A DNA stretch of 64,000 nucleotides from Lachnospiraceae bacterium (GTDB lineage: Bacteria > Bacillota > Clostridia > Lachnospirales > Lachnospiraceae). The stretch covers positions 1-64,000 of the forward strand of contig WRBB01000011.1 in NCBI GenBank assembly GCA_009779895.1, written 5' to 3'. This document shows, one piece after another, positions 24,662-35,401 of this stretch; within the stretch, counting starts at the first letter, position 1; each line of letters starts with the position of its first letter. A program made the position numbers and the translations under genes. The notes beneath the pieces are model-generated. The model saw only the letters and a list, made by a program, of their open reading frames with translations. It had not been told where the DNA came from and ran no database searches.

Positions 24662-25549
24662 TCATTTACTTTTGTGCGTATGTGTAAATAAATGTTCTTG
24701 GCAATATTCATAATTGCCGTCGCATTTTGAACAATAACGAAACTCTAAATCCGGATCATCCTGCTCTGTTTTGCCGCAAATCGCACAACGATGAATGGGC
24801 TTTTTGCTGTCTCTGCCAAATATCCCAGACTTTTTCATCGGCTCGCCCGTTTCCGTATGGGGGTTTGGCGGCGGTGCAAGGGGATTGACATGACGTCGGG
24901 CATTGTATGGTTTTTTATTGCGCAAATACGCAATAAAAAATATCAGAAAGTTTAACATGGAGGCGGCAATGGCCACCCGCGTGACGGTATTGCCCATGAT
25001 AAAATCATACACAAGGAGTCCGCCGGATAAAAACCCCAACCATTTTATTTTAACCGGTAATACCAGCATCACATACAACTGCATATTGGGATAGGTGGCG
25101 GCAAAAGCCAAAAACATAGACATATTGATATAACTGGTACTAAACCAACCACTGATCCATCCTATGGGAACATCACTACCAAAGGTTACATGAGCAATCA
25201 GATGCAAGGCAAAGGCACCAATCACCGTAAAAATAATACCGGAAAAGATATATAAATTAAAACGAAAGGTACCCCAGGTACGCTCCATGGTTGTGCCTAT
25301 CATAAAGTATAAAAAGAACATAAATATCAAAAAAATACTCAGTCCTGCCGGCGGAATCAATACCCAAGAAAGCAAACGCCAAACCTGCCCTTGCAAAATA
25401 AGAGCCGGCTCTAAGGTCAACAGCGAAAACCAACTGGAGTCTATAAACATAATACCGTAACCAATCACATAAGCAGCAAGTATATATCGAATCAAATGAC
25501 GGATGGCAAAGCGACCCATCTTTCTTTCTAATTTATTCAAAAAATTCAC
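24662..25549 (-). CDS. Rhomboid-like membrane protein with C-terminal zinc ribbon, probably not a protease
   Basis: A 295-residue protein with six or so membrane helices in a rhomboid-like arrangement (WRLLSWVLIPP; MERTWGTFRFNLY) and a cytoplasmic tail holding a two-Cys-pair zinc ribbon (CAICGKT, CSKC) near 255-285. The active-site Gly-x-Ser-Gly of rhomboid proteases is not clearly present (WISG is the nearest) and no histidine is seen in the last helix, so it is likely a catalytically dead rhomboid, comparable in idea to derlins or iRhoms. The start codon is GTG at 25549 with GAGG eight bases upstream. It is first in the operon leading to lysA and has a near-consensus promoter. Confidence 0.7.
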   Translation of the reverse strand: MNFLNKLERKMGRFAIRHLIRYILAAYVIGYGIMFIDSSWFSLLTLEPALILQGQVWRLLSWVLIPPAGLSIFLIFMFFLYFMIGTTMERTWGTFRFNLYIFSGIIFTVIGAFALHLIAHVTFGSDVPIGWISGWFSTSYINMSMFLAFAATYPNMQLYVMLVLPVKIKWLGFLSGGLLVYDFIMGNTVTRVAIAASMLNFLIFFIAYLRNKKPYNARRHVNPLAPPPNPHTETGEPMKKSGIFGRDSKKPIHRCAICGKTEQDDPDLEFRYCSKCDGNYEYCQEHLFTHTHKSK

Positions 25550-25598
25550 AAAATTTTCCTCTCAAAGCTATTTTTTTTATTTTTGTACGCTACTCCTA

Positions 25599-25627
25599 AT
25601 TTTAAGCCTAGATAATACCTTTGTCAA
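25599..25627 (-). promoter_or_regulatory. Near-consensus promoter of the rhomboid-like/lysA operon
   Basis: On the minus strand TTGACA (25622-25627), a 17-base spacer and TAAAAT (25599-25604), 50 bases upstream of the GTG start. The -35 is a perfect consensus. Confidence 0.85.
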
Positions 25628-25647
25628 ACGTTATCTTTACATTTTAT

Positions 25648-25676
25648 TTGAATTTCAAACAAAAATCGCTTATAAT
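25648..25676 (+). promoter_or_regulatory. Promoter of the activase/dehydratase gene
   Basis: TTGAAT (25648-25653), a 17-base spacer and a perfect TATAAT (25671-25676), 49 bases before the coding start at 25726. It is divergent from the promoter at 25599-25627. Confidence 0.85.
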
Positions 25677-25725
25677 AGTAAACATATCTACTTCACGTCA
25701 CAAATATATATTTATGAGGAAACAC

Positions 25726-28700
25726 ATGGATACAAAAAATATGAAAACCTTGGGCATTGACATTGGTTCTACAACTGTCAAAATTGCTATTTTAGATCAT
25801 GATAAGGAAGTGCTGTTTACCGACTATGAGCGGCATTTTGCCAATATTCAAGAAACACTCAGCGATTTGCTCAGCAGAGCGTTGTATCGTCTCGGCCCCA
25901 TTAAGGTCGCCCCTGTTATGACAGGCTCCGGCGGTCTTACCCTTGCTACAAATCTTGGCATTGATTTTGTACAAGAAGTGATTGCCGTTTCTACAGCTTT
26001 GCAGGATTATGCACCGCAAACGGACGTAGCCATCGAATTGGGCGGCGAAGATGCCAAAATCATTTACTTTGAAGACGGCAACGTAGAACAGCGGATGAAT
26101 GGCGTATGTGCCGGCGGTACCGGCTCTTTTATTGACCAAATGGCTTCTTTGTTGCAAACAGATGCTGCCGGCTTAAATGAATATGCCAAAGGGCATAAGG
26201 CTTTGTATGACATCGCGGCTCGTTGCGGTGTTTTTGCCAAGTCTGATATTCAACCTTTGATCAACGAGGGAGCCGCCAAAGAGGATTTGGCCGCTTCTAT
26301 TTTTCAAGCTGTTGTCAATCAAACCATCAGCGGTTTGGCTTGTGGAAAACCCATCCGCGGCCATGTTGCTTTTTTGGGCGGACCACTGCATTTCCTACCG
26401 CAACTGCGAGAAGCTTTTGTCCGCACCTTGAATCTGGATGATGAACACAGGATAGCCCCTAGGCAATCCCATCTTTTTGCTGCCATTGGTTCCGCCTTAA
26501 ATTCCAAATATGAAGAAACACTGGCTTTGCAAGAGTTGCAAGGGCGTCTTGCCAATAAAGTAAAGATGGAAATCGAAGTAGAGCGTTTAGAGCCTTTGTT
26601 TGATTCCAACAAAGCATACGAAGACTTTATCACACGCCATGAACAACAACAAATACCCCGTCGGGATTTCACAACTTATCAAGGCAAGGCTTTTTTGGGC
26701 ATTGATGCCGGTTCTACCACTACAAAATTAGCTTTGCTCTCGGAAGATGGTGCTTTGTTGTATTCTTTCTATCAAAACAACGAGGGTGACCCCCTTGGCA
26801 CTACCATTCGGGTGATAAAAGATATTTATAAAAACCTACCACCGGGCGCGGAAATTGTGCATTCTTGCTCCACCGGATATGGAGAGGCTTTGATGAAAGC
26901 CGCTTTGAAATTGGATGTGGGAGAAGTGGAAACCATCGCCCATTATTATGCTGCCTCTTTCTTTGAACCTGATGTAGATTGTATCATCGACATCGGCGGA
27001 CAGGATATGAAGTGCATTAAAATCAAAAATCAAACGGTAGACAACGTACAGCTCAATGAAGCCTGCTCTTCCGGCTGCGGTTCTTTTATTGAAACCTTTG
27101 CCCAGTCTTTGAATTATTCCATTGAAGACTTTGCAACGGAAGCTTTGTATGCCAAAAACCCCATTGATTTGGGAACACGTTGTACAGTTTTTATGAACTC
27201 AAAAGTAAAGCAAGCTCAAAAAGAGGGTGCTTCTGTTGCTGATATTTCTGCCGGTTTGGCTTATTCTGTAGTGAAAAATGCCTTGTTTAAAGTAATCAAG
27301 GTTTCGGATGCCTCTGAATTGGGCAAACATATTGTGGTGCAAGGGGGTACTTTTTATAACAATGCGGTTTTGCGCAGTTTTGAAAAAATTGCCGATTGTG
27401 AAGCCATACGTCCCGATATCGCCGGTATCATGGGTGCTTTTGGTGCGGCTTTGATTGCCAAAGAACGGTATGAGCAGTGCAAAAGCAAAGAAACGTCTAT
27501 GCTTAACATGGAAGAAATTGAAGCGTTGACGTATTCTACCACCATGACAAAATGCCGAGCCTGCAACAACAGCTGTCGCTTAACCATCAATCATTTTAGC
27601 GGAAAACGTAAATTTATCTCCGGCAATCGCTGTGAACTTGGCATCGGCAAAGAGAAGTCTGATACGGGATTGCCCAACTTATTTGCATACAAAATGGAGC
27701 GTTATTTTGATTATACCCCACTGGATGAACACGAAGCAACCAGAGGTACCATTGGCTTGCCAAGGGTACTGAATATGTACGAAAATTATCCTTTCTGGGC
27801 TACCTTTTTTAAAGAATTAGGATTTCGTACCGTTCTTTCGCCACCATCTACACGAAAAATTTATGAGCTTGGCATTGAATCTATTCCCAGTGAGTCGGAG
27901 TGTTATCCGGCAAAACTGGTACACGGCCATATCGAATGGTTGATTCAAGAGGGAGTAACTACCATTTTCTACCCGTCTATTCCCTATGAGCGCAATGAAT
28001 TCCCTGCGGCACAGAATCATTATAACTGCCCCATTGTTACTTCTTATCCGGAAAATATTAAAAATAATATGGATCATATCATCCATGGTGGCATTGATTT
28101 TATGCAGCCGTTCTTATCTTTTACAAATATGGATACCATCTCCTATCGTATGGAAGAGGAGTTCGGAGCCAAATATCATATCCCTGCCAAAGAGGTGCGC
28201 CTAGCGGTACAAAAAGCATGGGAAGAAACAAATCAGTGTCTCAGAGACATACAAATAAAAGGCGAAGAAACACTAGCATTTCTAAAGCAATCCGATGGCC
28301 ATGGTATTGTTTTGGCCGGGCGGCCTTATCATTTGGACCCGGAAGTGCATCACGGTTTGCCGGAAATGATTACTTCTTATGGTGTTGCCGTTTTGACAGA
28401 GGATTCTATTTCTCATTTGCATGAGGTGGAGCGACCTTTGAATGTGGTGGATCAATGGATGTACCACTCCCGTTTATATGCGGCGGCACATTATGTCAAA
28501 ACCACGGATCATCTGGATTTGGTGCAACTCAACTCCTTTGGTTGCGGTTTGGATGCCGTGACCACCGATGAGGTTTCCGATATTTTGATTGGCTCGGATA
28601 AAATATATACCACCTTGAAAATTGATGAGGTGAACAATCTGGGTGCTGCGCGGATTCGCATCCGCTCTTTGCTGGCTGCAATTCGGGTACGGGAAGAGCA

Positions 28701-29970
28701 AAAAAATCAACGGGAAATGAACTCCGTGACCTTAAACCGCGTTTTATTTACTGAAAAAATGCGCAAAGAGTATACCATTTTATGCCCGCAAATGTCACCC
28801 ATTCATTTTGAATTGTTGGAACCTGCTTTTCAAACAGCCGGATACAATATGGTTGTGTTAGAAAATGACAACAAACAAGCCATTGATATGGGCTTAAAAT
28901 ATGTCAACAATGATGCCTGCTATCCTTCGCTGATGGTAGTGGGGCAGTTGATGGAGGCTATTTTAAGCGGTGCTTACAACACGGAAAAACTGGCGGTAAT
29001 CATCAGTCAAACCGGCGGTGGTTGTCGTGCTTCCAATTATATCGGTTTCATTCGCCGTGCCTTAAAAAAAGCCGGCTTGGCTCATATTCCGGTTATTTCC
29101 ATGAATTTGAGCAAATTGGAATCCAATCCCGGTTTTAAAATGAAACCTGTCTTAGTTCTAAAAGCAGTTTATGCAGTTGTATTAGGAGATGTTTTGATGC
29201 GTTGTATCTACCGGATGCGACCTTATGAAGCAGAAGTAGGTATCACCAATCAAATCCACAAAAAGTGGGCCGACAGATGTAAAGCGTTTTTAGCTGCAAA
29301 AGGGTATCCTTCCCGTCGGCAAATGAAAAAACTTTGCAAAAATATCATCCAAGACTTTGACCAAATTGAAACCTTAAATATCAAAAAACCACGAGTCGGT
29401 GTGGTAGGAGAGATTTTGGTTAAATTTATGCCCTCCGCAAACAACTATCTTGTTGATTTATTGGAGAAAGAGGGTGCCGAGGCAGTGGTGCCGGATTTGT
29501 TGGACTTCTTCTTGTATTGTTTCTACAACCAAAACTTTAAAGTATCTCATTTGGGCGTAAAAAAAATAAAAGCCACCATGGGCAACTTAGGCATCAAAAC
29601 CTTAGAATGGTTTCGGGCACCTGCCGTGAAAGCTTTGAAAGAGAGCATACATTTTGATCCACCGGCTCGCATTGAGCATTTGGCAAAAATGGCCTCTGAG
29701 TTTGTTTCCATTGGAAACCAAACCGGAGAGGGTTGGTTTCTAACCGGAGAAATGCTGGAGTTGATTCATAGCGGCGCGGGAAATATCGTTTGTACACAAC
29801 CCTTTGCTTGTTTGCCCAATCACGTGGTTGGAAAGGGTGTCATCAAAGAATTGCGCCGAAAACACCCGGAATCCAATGTGGTGGCAATCGATTTTGACCC
29901 GGGTGCAAGTGAAGTAAATCAGTTGAATCGGATTAAGTTGATGCTTTCTACAGCAAATAAAAATCTGTGA
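25726..29970 (+). CDS. Fused acyl-CoA dehydratase activase / dehydratase-like protein
   Basis: A 1,414-residue protein joining two BcrAD/BadFG-type ATPase (activase) domains to DUF2229 and HgdA/HgdB-like parts. Activase 1 (about 7-260) begins [11 protein letters not shown] and has cluster-type cysteines Cys128 (NGVCAGG) and Cys167 (ARCGVF). Activase 2 (about 322-590) begins [11 protein letters not shown], with Cys447/Cys451 ([11 protein letters not shown]) and Cys486. A further cysteine group (CRACNNSC) follows near 610. The C-terminal half has the DUF2229 [13 protein letters not shown] block and dehydratase-like segments. Related activases use ATP to drive one electron into radical dehydratases of 2-hydroxyacyl-CoA. 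The giant fused form is widespread in clostridia, with unknown substrate. The ATG at 25726 was chosen for GAGGA five bases upstream and the promoter at 25648; a longer frame to 25621 lacks both. Confidence 0.85.
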   Translation: MDTKNMKTLGIDIGSTTVKIAILDHDKEVLFTDYERHFANIQETLSDLLSRALYRLGPIKVAPVMTGSGGLTLATNLGIDFVQEVIAVSTALQDYAPQTDVAIELGGEDAKIIYFEDGNVEQRMNGVCAGGTGSFIDQMASLLQTDAAGLNEYAKGHKALYDIAARCGVFAKSDIQPLINEGAAKEDLAASIFQAVVNQTISGLACGKPIRGHVAFLGGPLHFLPQLREAFVRTLNLDDEHRIAPRQSHLFAAIGSALNSKYEETLALQELQGRLANKVKMEIEVERLEPLFDSNKAYEDFITRHEQQQIPRRDFTTYQGKAFLGIDAGSTTTKLALLSEDGALLYSFYQNNEGDPLGTTIRVIKDIYKNLPPGAEIVHSCSTGYGEALMKAALKLDVGEVETIAHYYAASFFEPDVDCIIDIGGQDMKCIKIKNQTVDNVQLNEACSSGCGSFIETFAQSLNYSIEDFATEALYAKNPIDLGTRCTVFMNSKVKQAQKEGASVADISAGLAYSVVKNALFKVIKVSDASELGKHIVVQGGTFYNNAVLRSFEKIADCEAIRPDIAGIMGAFGAALIAKERYEQCKSKETSMLNMEEIEALTYSTTMTKCRACNNSCRLTINHFSGKRKFISGNRCELGIGKEKSDTGLPNLFAYKMERYFDYTPLDEHEATRGTIGLPRVLNMYENYPFWATFFKELGFRTVLSPPSTRKIYELGIESIPSESECYPAKLVHGHIEWLIQEGVTTIFYPSIPYERNEFPAAQNHYNCPIVTSYPENIKNNMDHIIHGGIDFMQPFLSFTNMDTISYRMEEEFGAKYHIPAKEVRLAVQKAWEETNQCLRDIQIKGEETLAFLKQSDGHGIVLAGRPYHLDPEVHHGLPEMITSYGVAVLTEDSISHLHEVERPLNVVDQWMYHSRLYAAAHYVKTTDHLDLVQLNSFGCGLDAVTTDEVSDILIGSDKIYTTLKIDEVNNLGAARIRIRSLLAAIRVREEQKNQREMNSVTLNRVLFTEKMRKEYTILCPQMSPIHFELLEPAFQTAGYNMVVLENDNKQAIDMGLKYVNNDACYPSLMVVGQLMEAILSGAYNTEKLAVIISQTGGGCRASNYIGFIRRALKKAGLAHIPVISMNLSKLESNPGFKMKPVLVLKAVYAVVLGDVLMRCIYRMRPYEAEVGITNQIHKKWADRCKAFLAAKGYPSRRQMKKLCKNIIQDFDQIETLNIKKPRVGVVGEILVKFMPSANNYLVDLLEKEGAEAVVPDLLDFFLYCFYNQNFKVSHLGVKKIKATMGNLGIKTLEWFRAPAVKALKESIHFDPPARIEHLAKMASEFVSIGNQTGEGWFLTGEMLELIHSGAGNIVCTQPFACLPNHVVGKGVIKELRRKHPESNVVAIDFDPGASEVNQLNRIKLMLSTANKNL

Positions 29971-30014
29971 TTTTTGTAATTGAACCAAGGTGTCGCCTTA
30001 CCATTGCTTTCGTT

Positions 30015-31112
30015 TTATCGCAGTGGTATGCCACACTGGTCGCAAAATCTTGCTTCTTCTTCTAGCTTTAAAGCGCAGATTGGGCAAAAACGCTCAATCT
30101 CTTTGTTAATTTCTTGATTGGTTTCCTTGGTTTTTTGTATTGTTACATGTTCACCTTTGATATACTTAATTTCATCTAATATGGTTACAACTTCGGGCGG
30201 TGGCAGAGCATACTTGCTTTCGTAATAAGCCTGCCCCAACTTTTGGTAAAGTTGCTCTAACTGTTGTTGTGCATCTTCCCCCTCGTTTAATCGTTTCGAT
30301 GTAGGTTTCTCCTGCATTTCCGACATCGTTTCTTCTTCCTCTTCAGGCTCCGCCAAAACAGCCAAAATTTCATTGATTTGACTGCTAATTTCATCACTGG
30401 AAATATCTGCATCGCCTTTTTCTTCTTGCTGAATCACCAAATCATCCAGTTGTTTATTCACACTTTTGGGCTTGTCTTGTTTTTTATCCTGAACGACAGA
30501 AATCTGTGCATCCGTTTTTACAACCTCCGGTAAATCGACTGGCAATCCTACCTCTTTCTCAATGACTTTCTTCGATTTTTTTCCTCTTTTTTTCTTAGAT
30601 ATGGCCTGTTTCTTGCTCCGCTTCTTGTCAATGAGCAGTAACATAAATATCAAACTATAAGCAGCTACCCAAAAAATAAACGTCATCAAATTAACCTCTG
30701 CACGCCCGGAAAGACCCGGTATATCAGAAAAAATACCAACCCCTTGATTGAGATCCATCGTGAAGCGCATCAGCTGATAGCACAAAGCTAGAAATACAAA
30801 ACCGGCGATAATGCCTCCTACAAGACCCACATCCAAAGCTTTCTTGCGCGGAAGTATCATAAGAAGCAAAGCGATAATTACATGAACGGCACAAAGAACA
30901 AACAAGGTAATCACGATTACCGCAAAATAATTCCAGATGCTGCCCCGCATACCCCCTAAGATACCAACAAACAAAGCACCCACGCCGCTTGCTTCACTTA
31001 AATTGCCATAATATACAACAATTAAAAAATCAAGCATGCTCAGATGGTATACCATCGGCAATAAACCCAACGCCAACATTCCTAATAGTAATATTCCGAT
31101 TATGACTTTCAT
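30015..31112 (-). CDS. Membrane protein with charged linker and C-terminal zinc ribbon
   Basis: A 365-residue protein of unknown function. About five hydrophobic helices occupy residues 1-165. A basic stretch (KKRSKKQAISKKKRGKKSKK) follows, then a long charged, probably disordered linker (about 190-340), and a terminal zinc ribbon with two Cys-x2-Cys pairs (CPICALK, CDQCGIP) near 343-362. Zinc-ribbon membrane proteins of this kind are common in Firmicutes and remain unassigned. It is the last gene in a long minus-strand run, 42 bases after greA. No strong binding site is seen before the ATG. It converges with the activase gene across 44 bases without a clear terminator. Confidence 0.65.
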   Translation of the reverse strand: MKVIIGILLLGMLALGLLPMVYHLSMLDFLIVVYYGNLSEASGVGALFVGILGGMRGSIWNYFAVIVITLFVLCAVHVIIALLLMILPRKKALDVGLVGGIIAGFVFLALCYQLMRFTMDLNQGVGIFSDIPGLSGRAEVNLMTFIFWVAAYSLIFMLLLIDKKRSKKQAISKKKRGKKSKKVIEKEVGLPVDLPEVVKTDAQISVVQDKKQDKPKSVNKQLDDLVIQQEEKGDADISSDEISSQINEILAVLAEPEEEEETMSEMQEKPTSKRLNEGEDAQQQLEQLYQKLGQAYYESKYALPPPEVVTILDEIKYIKGEHVTIQKTKETNQEINKEIERFCPICALKLEEEARFCDQCGIPLR

Positions 31113-31154
31113 AAGCTAAAAATACCCCACTGCTTCATGATTTTTTGCTCTCTT

Positions 31155-31658
31155 TCAATGTCTCCGCAATCTGTCTGCTTTATCTTCCGTAGTTTTTTTA
31201 ATATTTTTCACTACAACATAATAACCAACACCGTCACGTATCTTAACATACACACGGTCACCGGTCTTACGCCCCATAATGGCTTTCCCCAAAGGTGAAT
31301 CAATGCTAATCAACCCATCAACGGAATTGCCTCGAATAGAGGTAACCAAACGGTACATCTCTACCTCTTTTTCTTCTTCAAAATACAGTTCTATTGTATT
31401 ATTGATGCCAATTTCATCTTCTTTGGAAGAATCATCAATCATAATGGCTGTTTTTAAAACACGCTCTAAATAACGTATCCGGCTTTCGTTTATATTTTTA
31501 TCTTTTTTTGCTGCATGGTATTCAAAATTTTCACTTAAATCTCCATGGGCACGTGCTTCTTTGACCGCCTGTAATGCTTCTTGGCGAACGATGATTCTGC
31601 GATGCGTAATCTCTTCTTTAATTTTTTCTATATCGCTTTTTGTTAATCTCTCCCCCAT
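31155..31658 (-). CDS. greA: GreA-type transcription elongation factor
   Basis: A 167-residue Gre factor. The N-terminal coiled coil has the acidic tip DLSENFEYHAAK, which reaches the RNA polymerase active site to trigger cleavage of backtracked RNA. The C-terminal FKBP-like domain carries SPLGKAIMGRKTGDRV. The ATG at 31658 is preferred over one at 31673 because it gives the usual MGERLTK-type start and AGAGGG lies just upstream. It sits between the beta-helix gene and the zinc-ribbon membrane protein, with small gaps on both sides. A second Gre copy elsewhere in the genome is possible, so paralog identity is not certain. Confidence 0.85.
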   Translation of the reverse strand: MGERLTKSDIEKIKEEITHRRIIVRQEALQAVKEARAHGDLSENFEYHAAKKDKNINESRIRYLERVLKTAIMIDDSSKEDEIGINNTIELYFEEEKEVEMYRLVTSIRGNSVDGLISIDSPLGKAIMGRKTGDRVYVKIRDGVGYYVVVKNIKKTTEDKADRLRRH

Positions 31659-31679
31659 AATCCCTCTTCCCATCCGTCT

Positions 31680-32345
31680 TTATCGCTTTTGTACAATCTT
31701 TTTTGTGCCTTTTACAATGGAATCCGCCGGTATCACACCACGTACATTGATCACAGGATAAATACTTGTATTTTTTCCTACAACACTTCCGGGATTCAAA
31801 ATAGCACCACAGCCTACTTCTACACCATCCCCAAGCATAGCACCAAATTTTTTCAAGCCTGTTTCAATCCGCACTGTTTTGCCTTTCACAATCACCAACG
31901 CTTTATCTGACTTTACGTTTGAGGTGATAGAACCCGCACCCATATGCGCTTTATAACCTAAAATAGAATCTCCTACATAATTGTAATGGGGCACTTGTAC
32001 TTGGTTAAATAAAATCACGTTTTTTAATTCTGTAGAATTTCCCACCACAGCACCCTCTCCTACAATTGCATTTTGGCGAATGAAAGCGCAGTGACGTACT
32101 TCTGCATTTTTCCCAATAATCGTAGGGCCTCCTATGTGAGCCGATGGCATCACATCTGCCGACTTGGCAATCCATACATCCGCAGCGATTTGATCATATT
32201 CTTTTGCAGGCAGCATCGCACCCAATTTCATAATAAAATCACCAATCTTGGGCAAAACCTCCCATGGATAAGTCAAACCCATAAATACTTCTTTTGCAAT
32301 GGTCTCTTCTAGCGTATATAATTCACTTATTTTTAATTGTTCCAC
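31680..32345 (-). CDS. Left-handed beta-helix protein related to UDP-GlcNAc pyrophosphorylase C-terminus
   Basis: A 221-residue protein made almost wholly of hexapeptide-type repeats forming a left-handed beta-helix (IGGPTIIGKNAEVRHC, IVGEGAVVGNSTEL, GYKAHMGAGS, GVEVGCGAILNPGSVVG). It resembles the acyltransferase half of GlmU and related nucleotidyltransferase-linked proteins, without the pyrophosphorylase half. Clostridial genomes often carry such proteins annotated as UDP-N-acetylglucosamine pyrophosphorylase-related; substrate is not known. The start is a GTG at 32345 within the end of topB, a 23-base overlap that suggests coupled translation. greA follows within a few bases. Confidence 0.75.
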   Translation of the reverse strand: MEQLKISELYTLEETIAKEVFMGLTYPWEVLPKIGDFIMKLGAMLPAKEYDQIAADVWIAKSADVMPSAHIGGPTIIGKNAEVRHCAFIRQNAIVGEGAVVGNSTELKNVILFNQVQVPHYNYVGDSILGYKAHMGAGSITSNVKSDKALVIVKGKTVRIETGLKKFGAMLGDGVEVGCGAILNPGSVVGKNTSIYPVINVRGVIPADSIVKGTKKIVQKR

Positions 32346-34347
32346 CTGATTTTTTTCCTTTCTGATAGTACTGCGCCACCTGATTATAACAAGCTTGCAG
32401 TTGCCCTTGATTGTGCATGGCTTTCACCCGAACCGTACGGTCATGGACAAAAGCATTGAGTTTCTTCATATATTCTTCACTGCTGATTTCTCCATCCGCA
32501 ATATAAGCCAAACCCTTTTCCCAACTAGCCGTCAGCTTTGGATTCAACAAGGAATGAATCGAATGGTATACCACATCATACACCATCTCCCCTTGCAAAG
32601 TCGGGATAATCATCTGGGTTTTTTTATTTAAATTTAAATATTTGATGTTGACCAACTTTTTTAAAATCTCCGCACGGGTCGCACTGGTTCCAATTCCACT
32701 CCCTCTTATTTGAGCACGCAATTCTTCATCTTCAATTAATTGTCCGGCATTTTCCATTGCCAAAATCAAGGAACCTGAATTATAACGCTTTGGCGGTGAC
32801 GTTTCCCCCTCTTTGATTTGCAAATCATTGACAGATACCACATCACCCTTTTTCAATTTTTGTACAGCTGCAAATAATGCGGAAACATCTGTCGCATCAT
32901 CCGCTGCTTTGTTTGTGTTTAATACTTTTTGATAACCTTCATCAACCAACACCTTAAAATTGCTAAAAAAACATTCTGTTTGCATGGTTGCCACGATTGC
33001 TACTTTCTGATAAACAGCCGGCGGATAAAAGATATATAAAAAACGCTTCAAAATCGTATCATAAACCTGTTGTTCCAGAGGTGAAACTTTTGCCAATGCC
33101 GAAAGCCCCTGCCCTGTCGGAATAATAGCATAGTGATCGGTAATCTGCTTGTCATTTACATAGCGGGTTTTGCTTAATTTTTGATGGCTGCCCATTTCTA
33201 AAATTTCCCGTAAAAATGGTTCTGCCAAAGGATATCGAATCAAACCATTGAGATTTTTACCAATCTCCTTTGCCACTGCCGTAGACAATACCCGTGCATC
33301 GGTTCTTGGATAAGTAATCAACTTTTTCTCGTATAACCCTTGAACAATCCGCAACGTTTCATCCGGACTCATCTTAAATCGTTTGGCGCAGTCATTTTGC
33401 AACTCTGCCAAATTGTATAACAAAGGCGGATTTTTCTTTTCTTTCTTTTTTTCTATAGTTGAAATTGTGGCTGTATGTTTTTCTGCTTCCTTTTCTGCAT
33501 CAGAATCACCTTGCAAATAAGCAAGCAAGGCTTGCGCTGTTTCCTGCTTACGAAAGCCATTTTCTTTGTATAGTTCCGGTGATTCAAAATACTTTGACTC
33601 TTTTGTGACACGCCACTCCCCTTCAAAATTCATTTCTCCAAAAAAACCAAGAACCCGGTAAAATGGGGTTTTTACAAAATCACGTATTTCCCGCTCACGG
33701 CCAACCACCATGCCTAACACACAAGTCATCACACGACCCACAGAGATAACCGCATATTTGGATTTCAAAAAACCGGCAATACCATCACCATATTTTAAAG
33801 TCAACAAACGCGAAAAATTTATCCCCATCAAATAATCTTCTTTGGCACGTAAATAAGCCGAGTCACTTAGATTGTCATATTCCGACAAATCTTTTGCCTC
33901 TCGAATGCCACGCAATATCTCATCTTCTGTTTGAGAATCAATCCACACCCGTTTTCTGACTTTATCTTTTACCCCGGCCTTTTCCTCTACCAAACGATAG
34001 ATATACTCTCCCTCACGCCCCGAGTCCGTACACACATAAATGGTTTTTACCTCTTGATCCGTCAGGATGCTAGAGACGATATCATACTGTTTTTTTACCG
34101 CAGGAATGATCTCATACTTAAATTTTTCAGGTAAAAAAGGCAAGGTCTGCAAACTCCATTTTTTCAAAGCAGGGTCATACACCTCCGGGTAACTCATGGT
34201 TACCAAATGACCCACACACCAAGTTATAATTGTATTTTCCGATTCCAGATAGCCGTCTTTTCGTTTTGTTTGCAATTTAAGTGCCTTGGCAAACTCTATC
34301 GCTACACTTGGCTTTTCAGCAATAAATACTGATTTCCCCATAGTCAT
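32323..34347 (-). CDS. topB: DNA topoisomerase III
   Basis: A 674-residue type IA topoisomerase. The Toprim domain starts with VFIAEKPSVAIEFAK and has the metal-binding TDSGREGEYIY. The catalytic tyrosine lies in KLITYPRTDARVLS near 350. The tail ends without obvious zinc fingers, as in many TopB proteins, distinguishing it from TopA. It removes negative supercoils and decatenates DNA. AGGA lies six bases before the ATG. It overlaps the next gene by 23 bases and starts 25 bases after galM. Some mobile elements carry TopB copies, but here the neighbours are housekeeping genes in the same direction. Confidence 0.92.
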   Translation of the reverse strand: MTMGKSVFIAEKPSVAIEFAKALKLQTKRKDGYLESENTIITWCVGHLVTMSYPEVYDPALKKWSLQTLPFLPEKFKYEIIPAVKKQYDIVSSILTDQEVKTIYVCTDSGREGEYIYRLVEEKAGVKDKVRKRVWIDSQTEDEILRGIREAKDLSEYDNLSDSAYLRAKEDYLMGINFSRLLTLKYGDGIAGFLKSKYAVISVGRVMTCVLGMVVGREREIRDFVKTPFYRVLGFFGEMNFEGEWRVTKESKYFESPELYKENGFRKQETAQALLAYLQGDSDAEKEAEKHTATISTIEKKKEKKNPPLLYNLAELQNDCAKRFKMSPDETLRIVQGLYEKKLITYPRTDARVLSTAVAKEIGKNLNGLIRYPLAEPFLREILEMGSHQKLSKTRYVNDKQITDHYAIIPTGQGLSALAKVSPLEQQVYDTILKRFLYIFYPPAVYQKVAIVATMQTECFFSNFKVLVDEGYQKVLNTNKAADDATDVSALFAAVQKLKKGDVVSVNDLQIKEGETSPPKRYNSGSLILAMENAGQLIEDEELRAQIRGSGIGTSATRAEILKKLVNIKYLNLNKKTQMIIPTLQGEMVYDVVYHSIHSLLNPKLTASWEKGLAYIADGEISSEEYMKKLNAFVHDRTVRVKAMHNQGQLQACYNQVAQYYQKGKKSGGTIKNK

Positions 34348-34372
34348 TCTTTTTCCTTATATTTCATTCTGA

Positions 34373-35401
34373 TTATTTAAATTGATATCCCGTCACTGTG
34401 GTAAATGATTCACCGGCTTTTAAAATAGGATCTATAAAATTGTCATGATTGATGGCGTCCGGGAAATACTGGGTTTCAAAACAAAAACCGGCATGTTTTT
34501 TATAAACCACATCCCCTTTTCCTTTTTCTTCTGTAATAAAATTGCCACTGTACATTTGCATACCCGGCAAATCCGTATACACTTCCATCACTATACCTGT
34601 TTTATCTCCAACTGCTTCCGCTACTTTGGCAAATTTCCCATCGTTGTTCAAGGCCCAATTGTGATCATAACCCGAACCATAAACAATTGCCTGATAGTCC
34701 GAATGCATATCCTGCCCCAACACACGTCCTGTTCGAAAATCCATAGGGGTATCTATTACATCTATCAACGTACCTGTCGGAATGGATTCTTGATCCGCTT
34801 CTGTAAAACAATTTGCATCTATGGTCACTTTGTGGCTCAATATATCTCCGGAATCATTTCCATTTAGATTGAAATAACTATGATTGGTTAAGTTCACAAT
34901 CGTATCTTGATCCGAAACACCCTCATAAGTAATCCGAAACATACCATCGTCCGTAATCTCATAGGTCATAAATATTTCTAAATTGCCCGGATATCCCTGA
35001 TCCCCGTCAGGACTACGCAAAGAAAATTCGATTTTATTTTCCGTGATTTCTACAAACTCCCAAAAACGCTTGCTATAAAAAGCAAAACCACTATGCAGAT
35101 TGTTGCCATTTTCATTTTTGTCCAATTGATAGGTCTTACCATTTAAAACAAAACTACCTTTGGCAATCCGATTGCCACTACGGCCCACCGGGCAACCAAA
35201 AAAATAGGTACCGTTTTCATAACCGGTCACATCATCATAACCTAAAACCACATCCACCGGTTCCTGCTCACCCTTGCACACATAGAGGCTGACAATATTT
35301 GCACCATAATCTGTGATACTCGCACATACATTGCCGTTGGAAATATTGTAAAGAAATGCCTCTTTTCCTGCCTTTGTTTTACCAAAACTCATCTTTTTCA
35401 T
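34373..35401 (-). CDS. galM: Aldose 1-epimerase
   Basis: A 342-residue mutarotase that interconverts alpha and beta anomers of hexoses such as galactose. Family motifs are visible: NRIAKGSF with GRSGNR in the N-terminal third, catalytic histidines in NGNNLHSG and TNHSYFNLNG, and the later glutamate region FCFETQYFPDA. AGGAGA precedes the ATG. The start overlaps the ppk stop by four bases (ATGA), a sign of translational coupling. No galactose-pathway genes are adjacent, so its place here may reflect a general housekeeping operon. Confidence 0.9.
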   Translation of the reverse strand: MKKMSFGKTKAGKEAFLYNISNGNVCASITDYGANIVSLYVCKGEQEPVDVVLGYDDVTGYENGTYFFGCPVGRSGNRIAKGSFVLNGKTYQLDKNENGNNLHSGFAFYSKRFWEFVEITENKIEFSLRSPDGDQGYPGNLEIFMTYEITDDGMFRITYEGVSDQDTIVNLTNHSYFNLNGNDSGDILSHKVTIDANCFTEADQESIPTGTLIDVIDTPMDFRTGRVLGQDMHSDYQAIVYGSGYDHNWALNNDGKFAKVAEAVGDKTGIVMEVYTDLPGMQMYSGNFITEEKGKGDVVYKKHAGFCFETQYFPDAINHDNFIDPILKAGESFTTVTGYQFK

